From Chryseobacterium elymi (GTDB lineage Bacteria; Bacteroidota; Bacteroidia; Flavobacteriales; Weeksellaceae): 64,000 bases of DNA. Made by a program: the position numbers and the translations under genes. The notes beneath the pieces were generated by a model. That model saw only the letters and a program-made list of their open reading frames with translations. It searched no databases and was not told where the DNA came from. The stretch lies in contig NZ_QNUH01000004.1 of NCBI RefSeq assembly GCF_003385495.1, positions 247,847 to 311,846 on the forward strand, written 5' to 3'. Below, one piece after another: positions 51,239-59,933 of this stretch (positions are counted from its first letter, which is position 1; each line of letters starts with the position of its first letter).

Positions 51239-52864
51239 ATGTCAAAAGCAATTTCGCAAGTACCATTTGCAGTAAACGAGCCGGTAAATTCTTACGTACC
51301 GGGATCTCCAGAAGTTAAAAGCCTTATCGCTACTTACAAAAAGATGTGGGCAGAGAAGACAGAAATTCCAATGATCATCAACGGGAAGGAAGTAAAGTCT
51401 GATGAGAAAGTTCAGCTTCAGTCTCCTCAGGATCACGCTCACGATTTCGGGTTTTACTATAAAGGTACGATGCAGCATGTAGATGACGCTATCAACGCGG
51501 CACTGGCAGCTAAAAAAGAATGGAACGAGCTGGGCTGGGAACAGCGTGCAGCTATTTTCCTGAAGGCAGCTGACCTTTTGGCCGGGCCTTACAGAGACGT
51601 GATCAACGCAGCAACCATGATCGGGCAGTCTAAGAACGTACACCAGGCTGAGATCGACGCTGCCTGTGAGTTTATTGATTTCTTAAGATTCAATGTAGAA
51701 TTCATGACTGAAATGTATTCTGAACAGCCGGTTTCCGACAGTGGAATCTGGAACCGTGTAGAGTACAGACCACTGGAAGGGTTCTGTTTTGCAGTAACTC
51801 CGTTCAACTTTACGGCAATTTCCGGAAACTTACCGACTTGTATGGCAATGCTTGGAAACGTTGTTGTTTGGAAGCCTTCTGACAAGCAGGTTTATTCTGC
51901 TAAAGTAATCATGGATGTATTAATTGAAGCGGGTCTTCCTGCAGGGGTTATCAACATGGTTTTCACAGACGGAAAAGAAACTGCTGAGAAAGTATTGGCA
52001 CATCCTGATTTTGCAGGTCTTCATTTCACAGGTTCTACGAAAGTATTCCAGGGAATGTGGAAAATGATCGGTGATAATATTCATAATTACAGAACATATC
52101 CAAGAATTGTTGGGGAAACCGGTGGAAAAGACTTCGTGATCGCTCACCCTTCTTCTAATGTTGAAGCTGTAGCTACTGCTTTGGTAAGAGGTTCTTTTGA
52201 ATATCAGGGACAGAAATGTTCTGCGGCTTCAAGAGCTTACGTACCTAAATCTCTTTGGGCTGATGTGAAAAAAGTAATGGAAACCCAGATCAATTCAATT
52301 AAAGTGGGTTCTCCTGAAGATCCATCAAACTTCGTTAACGCAGTTATTGACAAAAATTCTTTCGAAAAATGTAAGGGATACATCGACAGAGCAACTGCTT
52401 CCGGTGAGGCTGAAATAGCAATCGGTGGAAAAGTTGATGATTCTAAGGGGTGGTTTGTACACCCTACCGTAATTGAAACTACGAATCCTCATTACGAAAG
52501 TATGGTAGAAGAAATTTTCGGACCTATCCTATCTGTTTATGTATATGAAGATCAGGACTGGAAAGAGACATTAAAACTGGTGGATTCTACCTCTCCTTAT
52601 TCTTTGACAGGTTCTGTATTCGCACAAGACCGTTATGCAATCAACGAAGCTTTCAAAGCGTTGGAAAACGCTTCAGGAAACTTCTACATCAATGACAAGC
52701 CAACAGGTGCAGTCGTAGGACAGCAGCCTTTCGGTGGCGGTAGAGCTTCAGGAACCAACGATAAGGCTGGTTCAAAAATGAACTTACTGAGATGGACATC
52801 TGTAAGAAGTATCAAAGAAACTTTTGTTTCTCCAAAAGATTACAAATATCCATACTTGGGCTAA
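51239..52864 (+). CDS. pruA: 1-Pyrroline-5-carboxylate dehydrogenase
   Basis: This 541-residue aldehyde dehydrogenase of the P5CDH subgroup oxidises glutamate semialdehyde to glutamate in proline catabolism. The start at 51239 (MSKAISQVPF) is preferred because the upstream ATG lies in the probable promoter. The catalytic Cys is C327 in YQGQKCSAASRA, the general base Glu in VGETGGKDFVI, and the NAD-binding loop in FTGSTKVF. The C-terminal GGGRASGTNDKAGS is typical for P5CDH. No proline dehydrogenase gene is adjacent. Confidence 0.96.
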   Translation: MSKAISQVPFAVNEPVNSYVPGSPEVKSLIATYKKMWAEKTEIPMIINGKEVKSDEKVQLQSPQDHAHDFGFYYKGTMQHVDDAINAALAAKKEWNELGWEQRAAIFLKAADLLAGPYRDVINAATMIGQSKNVHQAEIDAACEFIDFLRFNVEFMTEMYSEQPVSDSGIWNRVEYRPLEGFCFAVTPFNFTAISGNLPTCMAMLGNVVVWKPSDKQVYSAKVIMDVLIEAGLPAGVINMVFTDGKETAEKVLAHPDFAGLHFTGSTKVFQGMWKMIGDNIHNYRTYPRIVGETGGKDFVIAHPSSNVEAVATALVRGSFEYQGQKCSAASRAYVPKSLWADVKKVMETQINSIKVGSPEDPSNFVNAVIDKNSFEKCKGYIDRATASGEAEIAIGGKVDDSKGWFVHPTVIETTNPHYESMVEEIFGPILSVYVYEDQDWKETLKLVDSTSPYSLTGSVFAQDRYAINEAFKALENASGNFYINDKPTGAVVGQQPFGGGRASGTNDKAGSKMNLLRWTSVRSIKETFVSPKDYKYPYLG

Positions 52865-52932
52865 GAATTTTAAGTTAAAAATTGTGAATTATAGATGATA
52901 AATAATCAGTAATAAGCAATGAATAATCTTAG

Positions 52933-52962
52933 AGCCTCGAAAATATATTTTCGGGGCTTTTT
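52933..52962 (+). terminator. Terminator of pruA
   Basis: AGCCTCGAAAA and TTTTCGGGGCT pair (one G-T) around TATA, followed by TTTTTT. Confidence 0.85.
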
Positions 52963-53104
52963 TATGGATGATAAGTGATTAATGATAATAAGTTCCCTTT
53001 TCTACCTAACACCTTTTAACAAACTTTATCTATGTTTTAATACTTTAACCAATCGCTTAGGAATGGTTATTGAATTTCACTAAATACACTAAAAATAAAA
53101 TATT

Positions 53105-53329
53105 ATGAAAAAGTTTTTGCTAGCAGCCATAGGTTCAGGAATACTAATTGTGAGCTGCGGAACTAAGGAGTCTTCTATGTCATCCGGTAATACTGATTCA
53201 ACGGCAGTAGATACTACCAGAACAGTAACACCTCGTACAACGGATACAACCGCCACAAATACGGTTACTCCTGCCGATACGATGAAGATGAAAGTAGACT
53301 CTATAGCCACCACACCTCCAGCTAAATAA
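53105..53329 (+). CDS. Small Thr/Asp-rich lipoprotein, 74 aa
   Basis: A signal peptide with lipobox IVSC (Cys18) is followed by a low-complexity chain rich in Thr, Asp, Ser and Val, ending ADTMKMKVDSIATTPPAK. No folded domain is expected. The C-terminal pattern DT-K-K--DS recurs in the next gene, so the two are tandem paralogs. It is monocistronic, with a terminator after the stop. Such short, probably disordered lipoproteins are common in Chryseobacterium; role unknown. Confidence 0.8.
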   Translation: MKKFLLAAIGSGILIVSCGTKESSMSSGNTDSTAVDTTRTVTPRTTDTTATNTVTPADTMKMKVDSIATTPPAK

Positions 53330-53355
53330 ATACAAACAAGTTTAACCTAACATGG

Positions 53356-53388
53356 AAAATCCGCAGATGAAAGCTCTGCGGATTTTTT
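53356..53388 (+). terminator. Terminator (AAAATCCGCAGA type)
   Basis: AAAATCCGCAGA (53356-53367), 7-nt loop, TCTGCGGATTTT (53375-53386), then TTAA. Confidence 0.85.
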
Positions 53389-53500
53389 AATGTTTACCAG
53401 TAAAGGTAACAATATTTTTTTCTTAGAATCTATAGCTGACTCTCAGAAAACTCTTAATATTTTTCTATATTTGATCATATTAAACAAAAAATTAACTATT

Positions 53501-53710
53501 ATGAAAAAATTATGGATAGGAGCCGTCCTGGGGATATTATTTTTAGGAAGCTGTGCCCAGAACAAAGAGAAAAGAGAAGAGTTCAAGGATGAACACAATA
53601 AGGATTCTCTGAGAAATAATATGGGGGATTCAGCGGTTGCCAACTCTGAGCTGGCTCCGGTTCCTCACGATACCGTAAAAGTAAAAACAGACAGTCTGAA
53701 AACAAGATAA
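53501..53710 (+). CDS. Small lipoprotein, 69 aa
   Basis: The start at 53501 (MKKLWIGAVLGILFLGSC) gives a lipoprotein signal with Cys18. The open frame extends further upstream, but that part has no signal and overlaps the previous terminator region. The mature chain is short and charged (AQNKEKREEFKDEHNK) and ends HDTVKVKTDSLKTR, matching the end of the preceding lipoprotein. A weak hairpin follows the stop. Function unknown. Confidence 0.78.
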   Translation: MKKLWIGAVLGILFLGSCAQNKEKREEFKDEHNKDSLRNNMGDSAVANSELAPVPHDTVKVKTDSLKTR

Positions 53711-53715
53711 TAAAA

Positions 53716-53742
53716 CAAATCCGCAACATAGCTGCGGATTTG
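53716..53742 (+). terminator. Hairpin after the second small lipoprotein gene
   Basis: CAAATCCGCA (53716-53725) and TGCGGATTTG (53733-53742): same stem family as the other chromosomal terminators, but without a U-tract. Confidence 0.55.
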
Positions 53743-54277
53743 CACTTAAAAAAACTTGACTGAAAAAAACCGGGCAATCAACCCCGATTGTATTATACAT
53801 TTTATCGCATCAGGTTACTTAATCCTGATCAATAAACTACTTGCTATTTGTTAACCGGATAATTGCCAAGAAAGTTGGGAAAAATTCACCTCAGCTTGGA
53901 TTCTTAATTGTTCATGACGATATCCAGACCGCAACCGGCACAGCTGTATTGGATTTCTATTTTCAAAAAGACAAACAGAAAAATGCATATGCCAATACGG
54001 CCGTTAAAGTTGCCATCTGTTTAATTACCAGTTTATAAAGTTTTCATGGTTAGTATAAAATAATCAGAGATAATTTACACATCTAGTAATTTTTAGTGTT
54101 TAAATTTGAGCGCTGTTCTGCTTTACAGGAATCAAGATTAAAAATGAGTGACAAACCGCAGTAGGTCCATTCCCATAAAGCCGGCGCAAAGATATAGATG
54201 TGAAGGCATTACCTAAAACAATAGGTTAGTCATTTTCGTGAAAATGAAAAGACAGAATACGCAAAAACATCTGCTTT

Positions 54278-55900
54278 TTAATTGTTTTCGGGAAAATGGG
54301 TATTTTTATCTGATTGATTTTCATCCAGATATTTAATATAAGCCGAAGGAGAAAAATCTGTCACCGCCTTAAATACTGAAGCGAATTTACTGTGTGAAGA
54401 AAAACCGCATTCTTCTGCAAGAATGCTTATTTTATACTGTCTGTATTTATCATCATTGATGAGCTTATCTACAATATAATTTATCCTTAAACGGTTGACG
54501 TATGTTTTAACATCTGCACATTTATGCCGGTTAATCACATACGACAGATATTTTGTATTGGTATTCAGTTCTGCGGCTAAAAATGATAAAGACATGTTTT
54601 TGTTGTTGTACAGCTCTCCTTTTTCAAATTCCTCAAGAAGTTCCAGAAGTTTTGCTTCTGTTTCGGAAGTCATCAGGGATTCGTTTTTCCTTTTGATGCC
54701 TTCTCCTTCTCTATCATCTATTTCTTCCACAGAAATATTTGAAAAATCAGAATTCTCTCTTTTTAAAGGTAAAGGTTCGCTGCGTACACTGATCATCCGC
54801 AGTTGGGTCCTTATAATATTCCTGAATTTTGCACGCTGCTTTTTCTGTTTGCTTCTGAATAAAACAACAATGGCAACCAAAGCGGCAAACAGTACAACGA
54901 TTGCTGTATTTTTAAAAATACTGATCCGGGCGCTTTTTTTATTGGACTTAGCTGGAATTTCGGGACTTTTAAGTGCAAATTCACGGTTTCTTGCAGTAAG
55001 ACTGTCATAGGCTCTTACATATTTTACGGCATAAAGGGAAGCTTTAGCGTTATCCCCTGTCCCTTCATAATAATCATTGATATTGGAATATACGGCTTTC
55101 TTAAGCTTCAGGCTCCGTGAACTATCAGCTATATTTTCTGCTTTTTTCAGATAGATTTCAGCGTCTTTCCAGTTCTTTTGCTTTAGGCGTATGCCCCCCA
55201 ACCCATTATATACCAAACCCAAAACACAGCATTTATCTTTAAGGATCGATTCTGCTTTCCGATAATTGTTTTCAGAAGTAACATAATCTTTAAGCTTAAA
55301 ATATATATCACCAAGAAGCTGGTAAGAGGCTGCTACAGCTCTTTCATTATCCTGAATATTATCTTTTCCGAAAGAGTGTAATGAGTACTCAGTATACTTA
55401 ATGGCATTGGAATAATTTCCCTGTTCAATTTCATAATAGACCATTTCCTGATTCAGCAGCCCCAGTATTTCTCCTCTTTTTTGAATATCGCTGACGCTTT
55501 TTGCAGCTTCTATACCCTGCAGCGTATATTTTTTTGATCGTTCAAAGAGACCCACCAGCCGGTACTCTTTTGCTAAAAATTCATTAACACGGCAAAACCA
55601 TTCTGCATCTTCAACTTGGCTGAGCAGGGAATGGGCATTTTCACCGTAACATATTGATTTTTTGAATTCACCTGTTGAGTGATACAATTCGGCAGAAAGT
55701 AAAAGGCTTTTCACTTTATCCAGAGGTTTCTGCGCCGTCATGTATAAGGAATCTGCTGTTTTTAAGGCTTTGGGAATGTCTTTTTGTGCCACCTGAACAG
55801 ATGTTCTTTCACAGATCTGATCAAAATTGTATTTTTTCTGTGCCCAGACGGGGACAGCGGTAATGAACAAAAACAAAAGTTTCAGCAGACTTCTGGACAT
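54278..55900 (-). CDS. TPR-containing membrane regulator with C-terminal AraC domain
   Basis: The start at 55900 (MSRSLLKLLFLFITAVPVWAQ) provides a signal peptide; 16 extra in-frame codons lie upstream. Periplasmic TPR-like helices (about 25-325) lead to a membrane helix (about 330-350, TAIVVLFAALVAIVVLF). A cytoplasmic part follows with an AraC-type DNA-binding domain at about 415-525 (SFLAAELNTNTKYLSYVIN, ISILAEECGFSSHSKFASVF). It has the same design as the module B regulator on the element (22562-24319), showing that the host already uses this regulator type. It diverges from the thioredoxin-domain gene, a possible target. Confidence 0.87.
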   Translation of the reverse strand: MSRSLLKLLFLFITAVPVWAQKKYNFDQICERTSVQVAQKDIPKALKTADSLYMTAQKPLDKVKSLLLSAELYHSTGEFKKSICYGENAHSLLSQVEDAEWFCRVNEFLAKEYRLVGLFERSKKYTLQGIEAAKSVSDIQKRGEILGLLNQEMVYYEIEQGNYSNAIKYTEYSLHSFGKDNIQDNERAVAASYQLLGDIYFKLKDYVTSENNYRKAESILKDKCCVLGLVYNGLGGIRLKQKNWKDAEIYLKKAENIADSSRSLKLKKAVYSNINDYYEGTGDNAKASLYAVKYVRAYDSLTARNREFALKSPEIPAKSNKKSARISIFKNTAIVVLFAALVAIVVLFRSKQKKQRAKFRNIIRTQLRMISVRSEPLPLKRENSDFSNISVEEIDDREGEGIKRKNESLMTSETEAKLLELLEEFEKGELYNNKNMSLSFLAAELNTNTKYLSYVINRHKCADVKTYVNRLRINYIVDKLINDDKYRQYKISILAEECGFSSHSKFASVFKAVTDFSPSAYIKYLDENQSDKNTHFPENN

Positions 55901-56161
55901 AAAAAAATAAATTATTATTTGGATTTTATAATAATTCATCATTCTCATGGGGTGTCTTTTTGTTTTCTACAAAGCTACTAATATTTTATATTTTATTAAA
56001 ATATTCTCCTGTTATTTAATTTTTTTAATTAAAAAGTTGAATATTGTTTATTTTAACAACATTTCATCTGTAATTCTCACCCTAAATAAATTTATTATAT
56101 GTTTAAATAAAATATCCGTAATTATTTCTTTCTGGGCCGACTTTTTTGTTAACATAATTAT

Positions 56162-56169
56162 TACATTTG
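56162..56169 (+). promoter_or_regulatory. -7 element of the thioredoxin-domain gene
   Basis: TACATTTG matches TAnnTTTG, 19 nt before the ATG at 56189; a T-run ending TTTG lies 13 nt further upstream, closer than the usual -33 spacing. Confidence 0.45.
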
Positions 56170-56188
56170 TAATCAATAAAAAGTTTTT

Positions 56189-57349
56189 ATGAAAAAAATC
56201 GCATTATTTTCTTCTTTATTTATAGGAGTTCTCGCATTGGCGCAAGGAATTAAATTTGAAGACAGCAATTTCTCTGCTATCCTTGCAAAAGCAAAAAAAG
56301 AGAATAAACTTGTATTTGTAGATGCTTATGCATCATGGTGTGGCCCTTGTAAGCTGATGGTAAAAAATATTTTTCCGCTTCAGACCGTTGGAGATTTTTA
56401 CAATTCCCATTTCGTAAATGCAAAAATAGATATGGAGAAAGGCGAAGGAATAGGTCTTGCCAAGAAATACAATGTAAAGGCATTCCCAACTTATCTTTTC
56501 ATCAATGGTGACGGAGAGGAAGTACACAGAACATTAGGCTATGTAGAGGAAAAAGATTTTATCCAGTTTGCCAAAGACGCTGAAGATCCCAATAAAAGGC
56601 TTACTGCATTGAAGCAGAAGTTTGAAAATGGAGAAAAAGACCCTGAGTTTTTGAAAAACCTTGCAGGACTGACGATCTATAATGATTATGAATTCGCAAG
56701 AAAAGTACTGGACCGTTATTTCCAGCAAAAAACAACACTTGATCAGGAAGATGTACAAATGCTTCTTTCAGGAACACAAAGCACAGAAAGTCCGTTATAT
56801 AAGATATTCCAGGCAAAAAGATCCGAGATTATCAAGATTCTTCCGGAAGAAAAGTATGCAAAATTCGATAAAAACATTAAGCTTAATACAGTTCTTAAAA
56901 AGTCTTACAATGCCGATACAAAATCCTGGAACGACAGCTATTTTTTAGCTGAATCGCAAAAATTTATGGCAAAAGACGAGGCTGAAAAAATATTAAAAAG
57001 ATCAAAAGCAAGCAGAGCTTTAAAGAATAAAGACATCCCAACTTATGAGAAATTAATGCTGGAACTGTATAAAGATTCTTCTGCAGCAAGTTCTGAAGAA
57101 TTAAACTCTTTAGCATGGAATTTTTTCGAAAATGTAAGCACTAAAGCTTCTCTTGAAAAAGCGGTAACCTGGGCTCAGGAATCTGTAAAAAAAGATGAAA
57201 ATTATGCCAATACAGATACTTTGGCTAATCTTTATAACAAGATCGGAGATAAAAAGAATGCAAAGATCTGGGCTGAAAAGTCTGTTCAGCTGGCTAAAAG
57301 TACAGGGCAGGATTCAACGGATACTGAGAAATTACTGAAGAGCCTATAA
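56189..57349 (+). CDS. Secreted thioredoxin-domain protein
   Basis: This 386-residue protein has a signal peptide (about 1-19, VLALAQG) and an N-terminal thioredoxin domain (about 25-135) with the classic active site ASWCGPCK (C51/C54) and cis-Pro in KAFPTYLFI. A long helical C-terminal half of repeat type ends in a TPR-like segment (AVTWAQESVKKDENYANTDTLANLYNKIG). It is a periplasmic thiol reductase or chaperone-like protein of unknown client. It is divergent from the TPR/AraC regulator, and a shared terminator separates it from the convergent surface protein gene. Confidence 0.88.
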   Translation: MKKIALFSSLFIGVLALAQGIKFEDSNFSAILAKAKKENKLVFVDAYASWCGPCKLMVKNIFPLQTVGDFYNSHFVNAKIDMEKGEGIGLAKKYNVKAFPTYLFINGDGEEVHRTLGYVEEKDFIQFAKDAEDPNKRLTALKQKFENGEKDPEFLKNLAGLTIYNDYEFARKVLDRYFQQKTTLDQEDVQMLLSGTQSTESPLYKIFQAKRSEIIKILPEEKYAKFDKNIKLNTVLKKSYNADTKSWNDSYFLAESQKFMAKDEAEKILKRSKASRALKNKDIPTYEKLMLELYKDSSAASSEELNSLAWNFFENVSTKASLEKAVTWAQESVKKDENYANTDTLANLYNKIGDKKNAKIWAEKSVQLAKSTGQDSTDTEKLLKSL

Positions 57350-57367
57350 TCTGTTAAACCACATATG

Positions 57368-57398
57368 AAAAATCCGCAGAAATTTTCTGCGGATTTTT
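57368..57398. terminator. Bidirectional terminator (AAATCCGCAGA type)
   Basis: AAAAATCCGCAGA (57368-57380), AATTT loop, TCTGCGGATTTTT (57386-57398), between convergent genes. Confidence 0.88.
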
Positions 57399-57418
57399 TA
57401 TATTTTAATCTATGCTGT

Positions 57419-58693
57419 TTAGTTATTATATACCAAGACCTGCATTTTGGTCAGCATTGATTCTGTATCTCCGTTATAGCCTCCATATGTAGAAGGTACA
57501 AAATTAACTATTTGATTTCCTGCCCATGCCGAATACTGTACTTTAAAAGTATATGTACCTGCGCTGAGTGTCACTGCCTTAAGAAAAGTTACAGGAACAG
57601 GAAGTCTTACCAGAGCTGTTCCGCTTACCATTGAAGTATATGCAGAAGATATTTTGGTTCCATTCTGTAATAAATAGAAAGCACCTTGTGCATCAGTTGC
57701 AGTGCTACTTGTGGCATATCCCAAAATAGTAAACAGAAAAGTTTGAGTAATACCGGCCGGTACTATTAAAGTTATGGTAACTCCCGGTACATCAGCAACT
57801 GTTCCTTGGTTAATCGCCAATGCTGTTGTTCCCTGTACATAATTAGCCGACGAAATTGTTCCGCTTAATGTGTTTAATGTTTTCCAGCTGGGAGCTACTC
57901 CTGCTCCATTTGATGAAAGCATTTGCCCTGTAGTCCCTGCACTTCCCGCCGTGTTTGTAGTTCCGCCCACATTCAATTCGTTTGTAACTTGTAATGCTCC
58001 GTTAACATGCAGTTTTTTTTGTGGAGTTTGGGTTCCTATCCCTACATCACCAGCACCGGTCACCGCCATTCTGTTGGTATTATTAGTATGAATATTTACA
58101 GGATTTGCCGAGATGGCATTGATGTTCATGCTTGTACTGGTTCCGGATGTTGTAATCTGTGCGGCTCCGTTATTATCTACAAACATATTTAAAACAGCTG
58201 AACCGCCGTTTGCCTGAAATGCTCCTCTTGAAGAGCCCGTTGCCGATACAAGCCCCATGGTTCCAGTAGTGCCAATTATTACACTATTTGTTCCGTTAGT
58301 GAAAGAAAGTTGATTTCCTGCCGTTGTTACGGTTCTGCTTGCTGCAAGGGTACCATTAGAGGTATAAATATTAACAGGGGTATTTAGTTTGGTCCAGACC
58401 GTACCATCGTAATAATAATATCCTACAGCATCAATATTTGCAGCGGTTCCAGCTTGCGTTCCCGTTGCAATACTATTCACATAAATTAACGTGGAAACAG
58501 GAGTTCCCGTCATACTTTGCGCTCTTTGCCTGTCAACTCTCGGAACCAGTAATCCATCCACGTCAGCAGTGGTACCAGTAGCATTTTTAGCTGTTATATC
58601 AAGGGTTGAAGCAGGACTTGGGATGTTTATCCCCACTTGTGCATAGCAGAATAAGGGCAGTAGAAAAGCCCCAGATAATAAATACTTTTTCAT
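57419..58693 (-). CDS. Secreted surface protein, Ala/Thr/Gly-rich
   Basis: This 424-residue protein has a signal peptide (about 1-18, LPLFCYAQ), then VGINIPSPASTLDITAKN, the start seen in many Chryseobacterium exported proteins. A low-complexity Thr/Ala/Gly/Asn-rich middle contains DVGIGTQTPQKKLHVNGALQV, a phrase typical of phage-tail-spike/adhesin stalks. The C-terminal about 150 residues (ANYVQGTTALAIN, TYTFKVQYSAWAGNQIV) look like a beta-sandwich of the C1q/TNF-like kind. It probably forms a fibrous cell-surface structure. No secretion-system sorting domain is visible at its end. Confidence 0.7.
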   Translation of the reverse strand: MKKYLLSGAFLLPLFCYAQVGINIPSPASTLDITAKNATGTTADVDGLLVPRVDRQRAQSMTGTPVSTLIYVNSIATGTQAGTAANIDAVGYYYYDGTVWTKLNTPVNIYTSNGTLAASRTVTTAGNQLSFTNGTNSVIIGTTGTMGLVSATGSSRGAFQANGGSAVLNMFVDNNGAAQITTSGTSTSMNINAISANPVNIHTNNTNRMAVTGAGDVGIGTQTPQKKLHVNGALQVTNELNVGGTTNTAGSAGTTGQMLSSNGAGVAPSWKTLNTLSGTISSANYVQGTTALAINQGTVADVPGVTITLIVPAGITQTFLFTILGYATSSTATDAQGAFYLLQNGTKISSAYTSMVSGTALVRLPVPVTFLKAVTLSAGTYTFKVQYSAWAGNQIVNFVPSTYGGYNGDTESMLTKMQVLVYNN

Positions 58694-58788
58694 TTGTTTT
58701 TGTTTATAGTTAAGTATCTCAAAGCTAATAAAAAAAAATCAGTTTTTCTTATTCTTCAAACAAACTAATATTATATTACTAAAAACAG

Positions 58789-58815
58789 AAAGCAGATAGA
58801 AAACCACCTGCTTTT
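58789..58815 (-). terminator. Probable terminator of fabH
   Basis: AAAGCAG (58789-58795) and CTGCTTT (58808-58814) pair around a 12-nt loop; on the minus strand the hairpin is followed by CTGTTTTT. It lies 23 nt after the fabH stop. Confidence 0.5.
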
Positions 58816-58837
58816 ATTCACTTATAATTAAAAAACA

Positions 58838-59860
58838 TTAATATTCAAACAATACACTTCCCCACGTAAATCCGCTTCCGAAAGCTGAAAGAAGGACAAG
58901 ATCTCCTCTTTTGATTTTTCCTTCTTCAATTGCTTCACTTAATGCAATAGGAATAGAAGCTGCCGTTGTATTTCCATATTTCTGAATATTATTATGGATC
59001 TTCTCATCCGGAAGTCCGAATTTCTGCTGTACAAACTGGGCAATTCTAAGATTCGCCTGGTGAGGAATAAACATATCAAGATCTTCGATGGTTTTTCCTG
59101 CTTTATCCAAGGCCTCCTGCATGGTTTCAGGGAATCTTGTCACGGCATGCTTGAATACAAAATTACCGTTCATGATAGGATAAACTTCCTTATCAGTAAC
59201 ATTTTCAGGTTCTTTTCTCATCCTGTCGCTCCATCCGAATTTGGAACCCGGAAACTGTGTACACAGTTCATCGGCATATTTTCCTTCAGAATGCATATTT
59301 ACCGCTAAAATATCTCCCGCATTTTCATCCTCAGTTGCTGAAAGCACAATAGCTCCTGCCCCATCTCCAAAGATCACCGAAACACCTCTTCCTTCATCCG
59401 AGAAATCAAGTCCGAAAGAATGGATCTCAGCCCCTACTACAAGTATATTTTTATAAGTTCCTGATTTAATAAAAGCGTTGGCAACACTTACTGCGTATAC
59501 GAATCCGGAACATTGGTTTCTTACGTCCAAAGCACCTATGGTGTCACAGCCCAGCATATCCTGAAGCAAAACACCACAACCTGGGAAATAATAGTCCGGA
59601 GAAAGCGTTGCAAAAACAATATAATCTATATCTTGAGCAGTAAGGTTTGCCTTTTCAAGGGCTTTTTGAGAGGCTTTGAAAGCTAAATAAGCAGTGGTTT
59701 CCTGAGAATCATTTCTGTTTTGTCTGTGTCTTCTTTCTTTGATGCCCGTTCTTTCTGTAATCCATTCATCATTGGTGGTCATCAGTTTTGCTAAATCATC
59801 ATTCGTAACAACATTATCTGGAACATAAAATCCAATCCCTTTTATTGTACTTTTAATCAT
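58838..59860 (-). CDS. fabH: 3-Oxoacyl-ACP synthase III (KAS III)
   Basis: This 340-residue thiolase-fold enzyme starts fatty-acid synthesis by condensing acyl-CoA with malonyl-ACP. The catalytic triad is visible: C117 in VRNQCSGF, His in FIPHQANLRI (about 268) and Asn in YGNTTAAS (about 297). The N-terminal part ITERTGIKERR and the C-terminal LSAFGSGFTWGSVL are typical. It is monocistronic and divergent from corA; no other fatty-acid genes adjoin, so it may be one of several KAS III paralogs. Confidence 0.95.
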   Translation of the reverse strand: MIKSTIKGIGFYVPDNVVTNDDLAKLMTTNDEWITERTGIKERRHRQNRNDSQETTAYLAFKASQKALEKANLTAQDIDYIVFATLSPDYYFPGCGVLLQDMLGCDTIGALDVRNQCSGFVYAVSVANAFIKSGTYKNILVVGAEIHSFGLDFSDEGRGVSVIFGDGAGAIVLSATEDENAGDILAVNMHSEGKYADELCTQFPGSKFGWSDRMRKEPENVTDKEVYPIMNGNFVFKHAVTRFPETMQEALDKAGKTIEDLDMFIPHQANLRIAQFVQQKFGLPDEKIHNNIQKYGNTTAASIPIALSEAIEEGKIKRGDLVLLSAFGSGFTWGSVLFEY

Positions 59861-59933
59861 ATAGTTTTTTTAATTTTGGCAAAGATAAAATTATTTAACA
59901 CATAGTTTTTCAAAATATTAGTATTTTTATTGT

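Noticed and set aside
51242..52147. Long antisense frames within pruA
   Set aside because: They arise from the codon bias of a highly conserved gene on the opposite strand; no start context and no sensible products.
53841..54038. 65-codon rightward frame between the small lipoproteins and the TPR/AraC regulator
   Set aside because: It looks partly protein-like but has no upstream signal, no recognised family and no neighbours in an operon; I could not support it as gene or remnant.
54495..55010. 171-codon frame antisense to the TPR/AraC regulator
   Set aside because: Ser-rich low-complexity translation typical of an antisense shadow.
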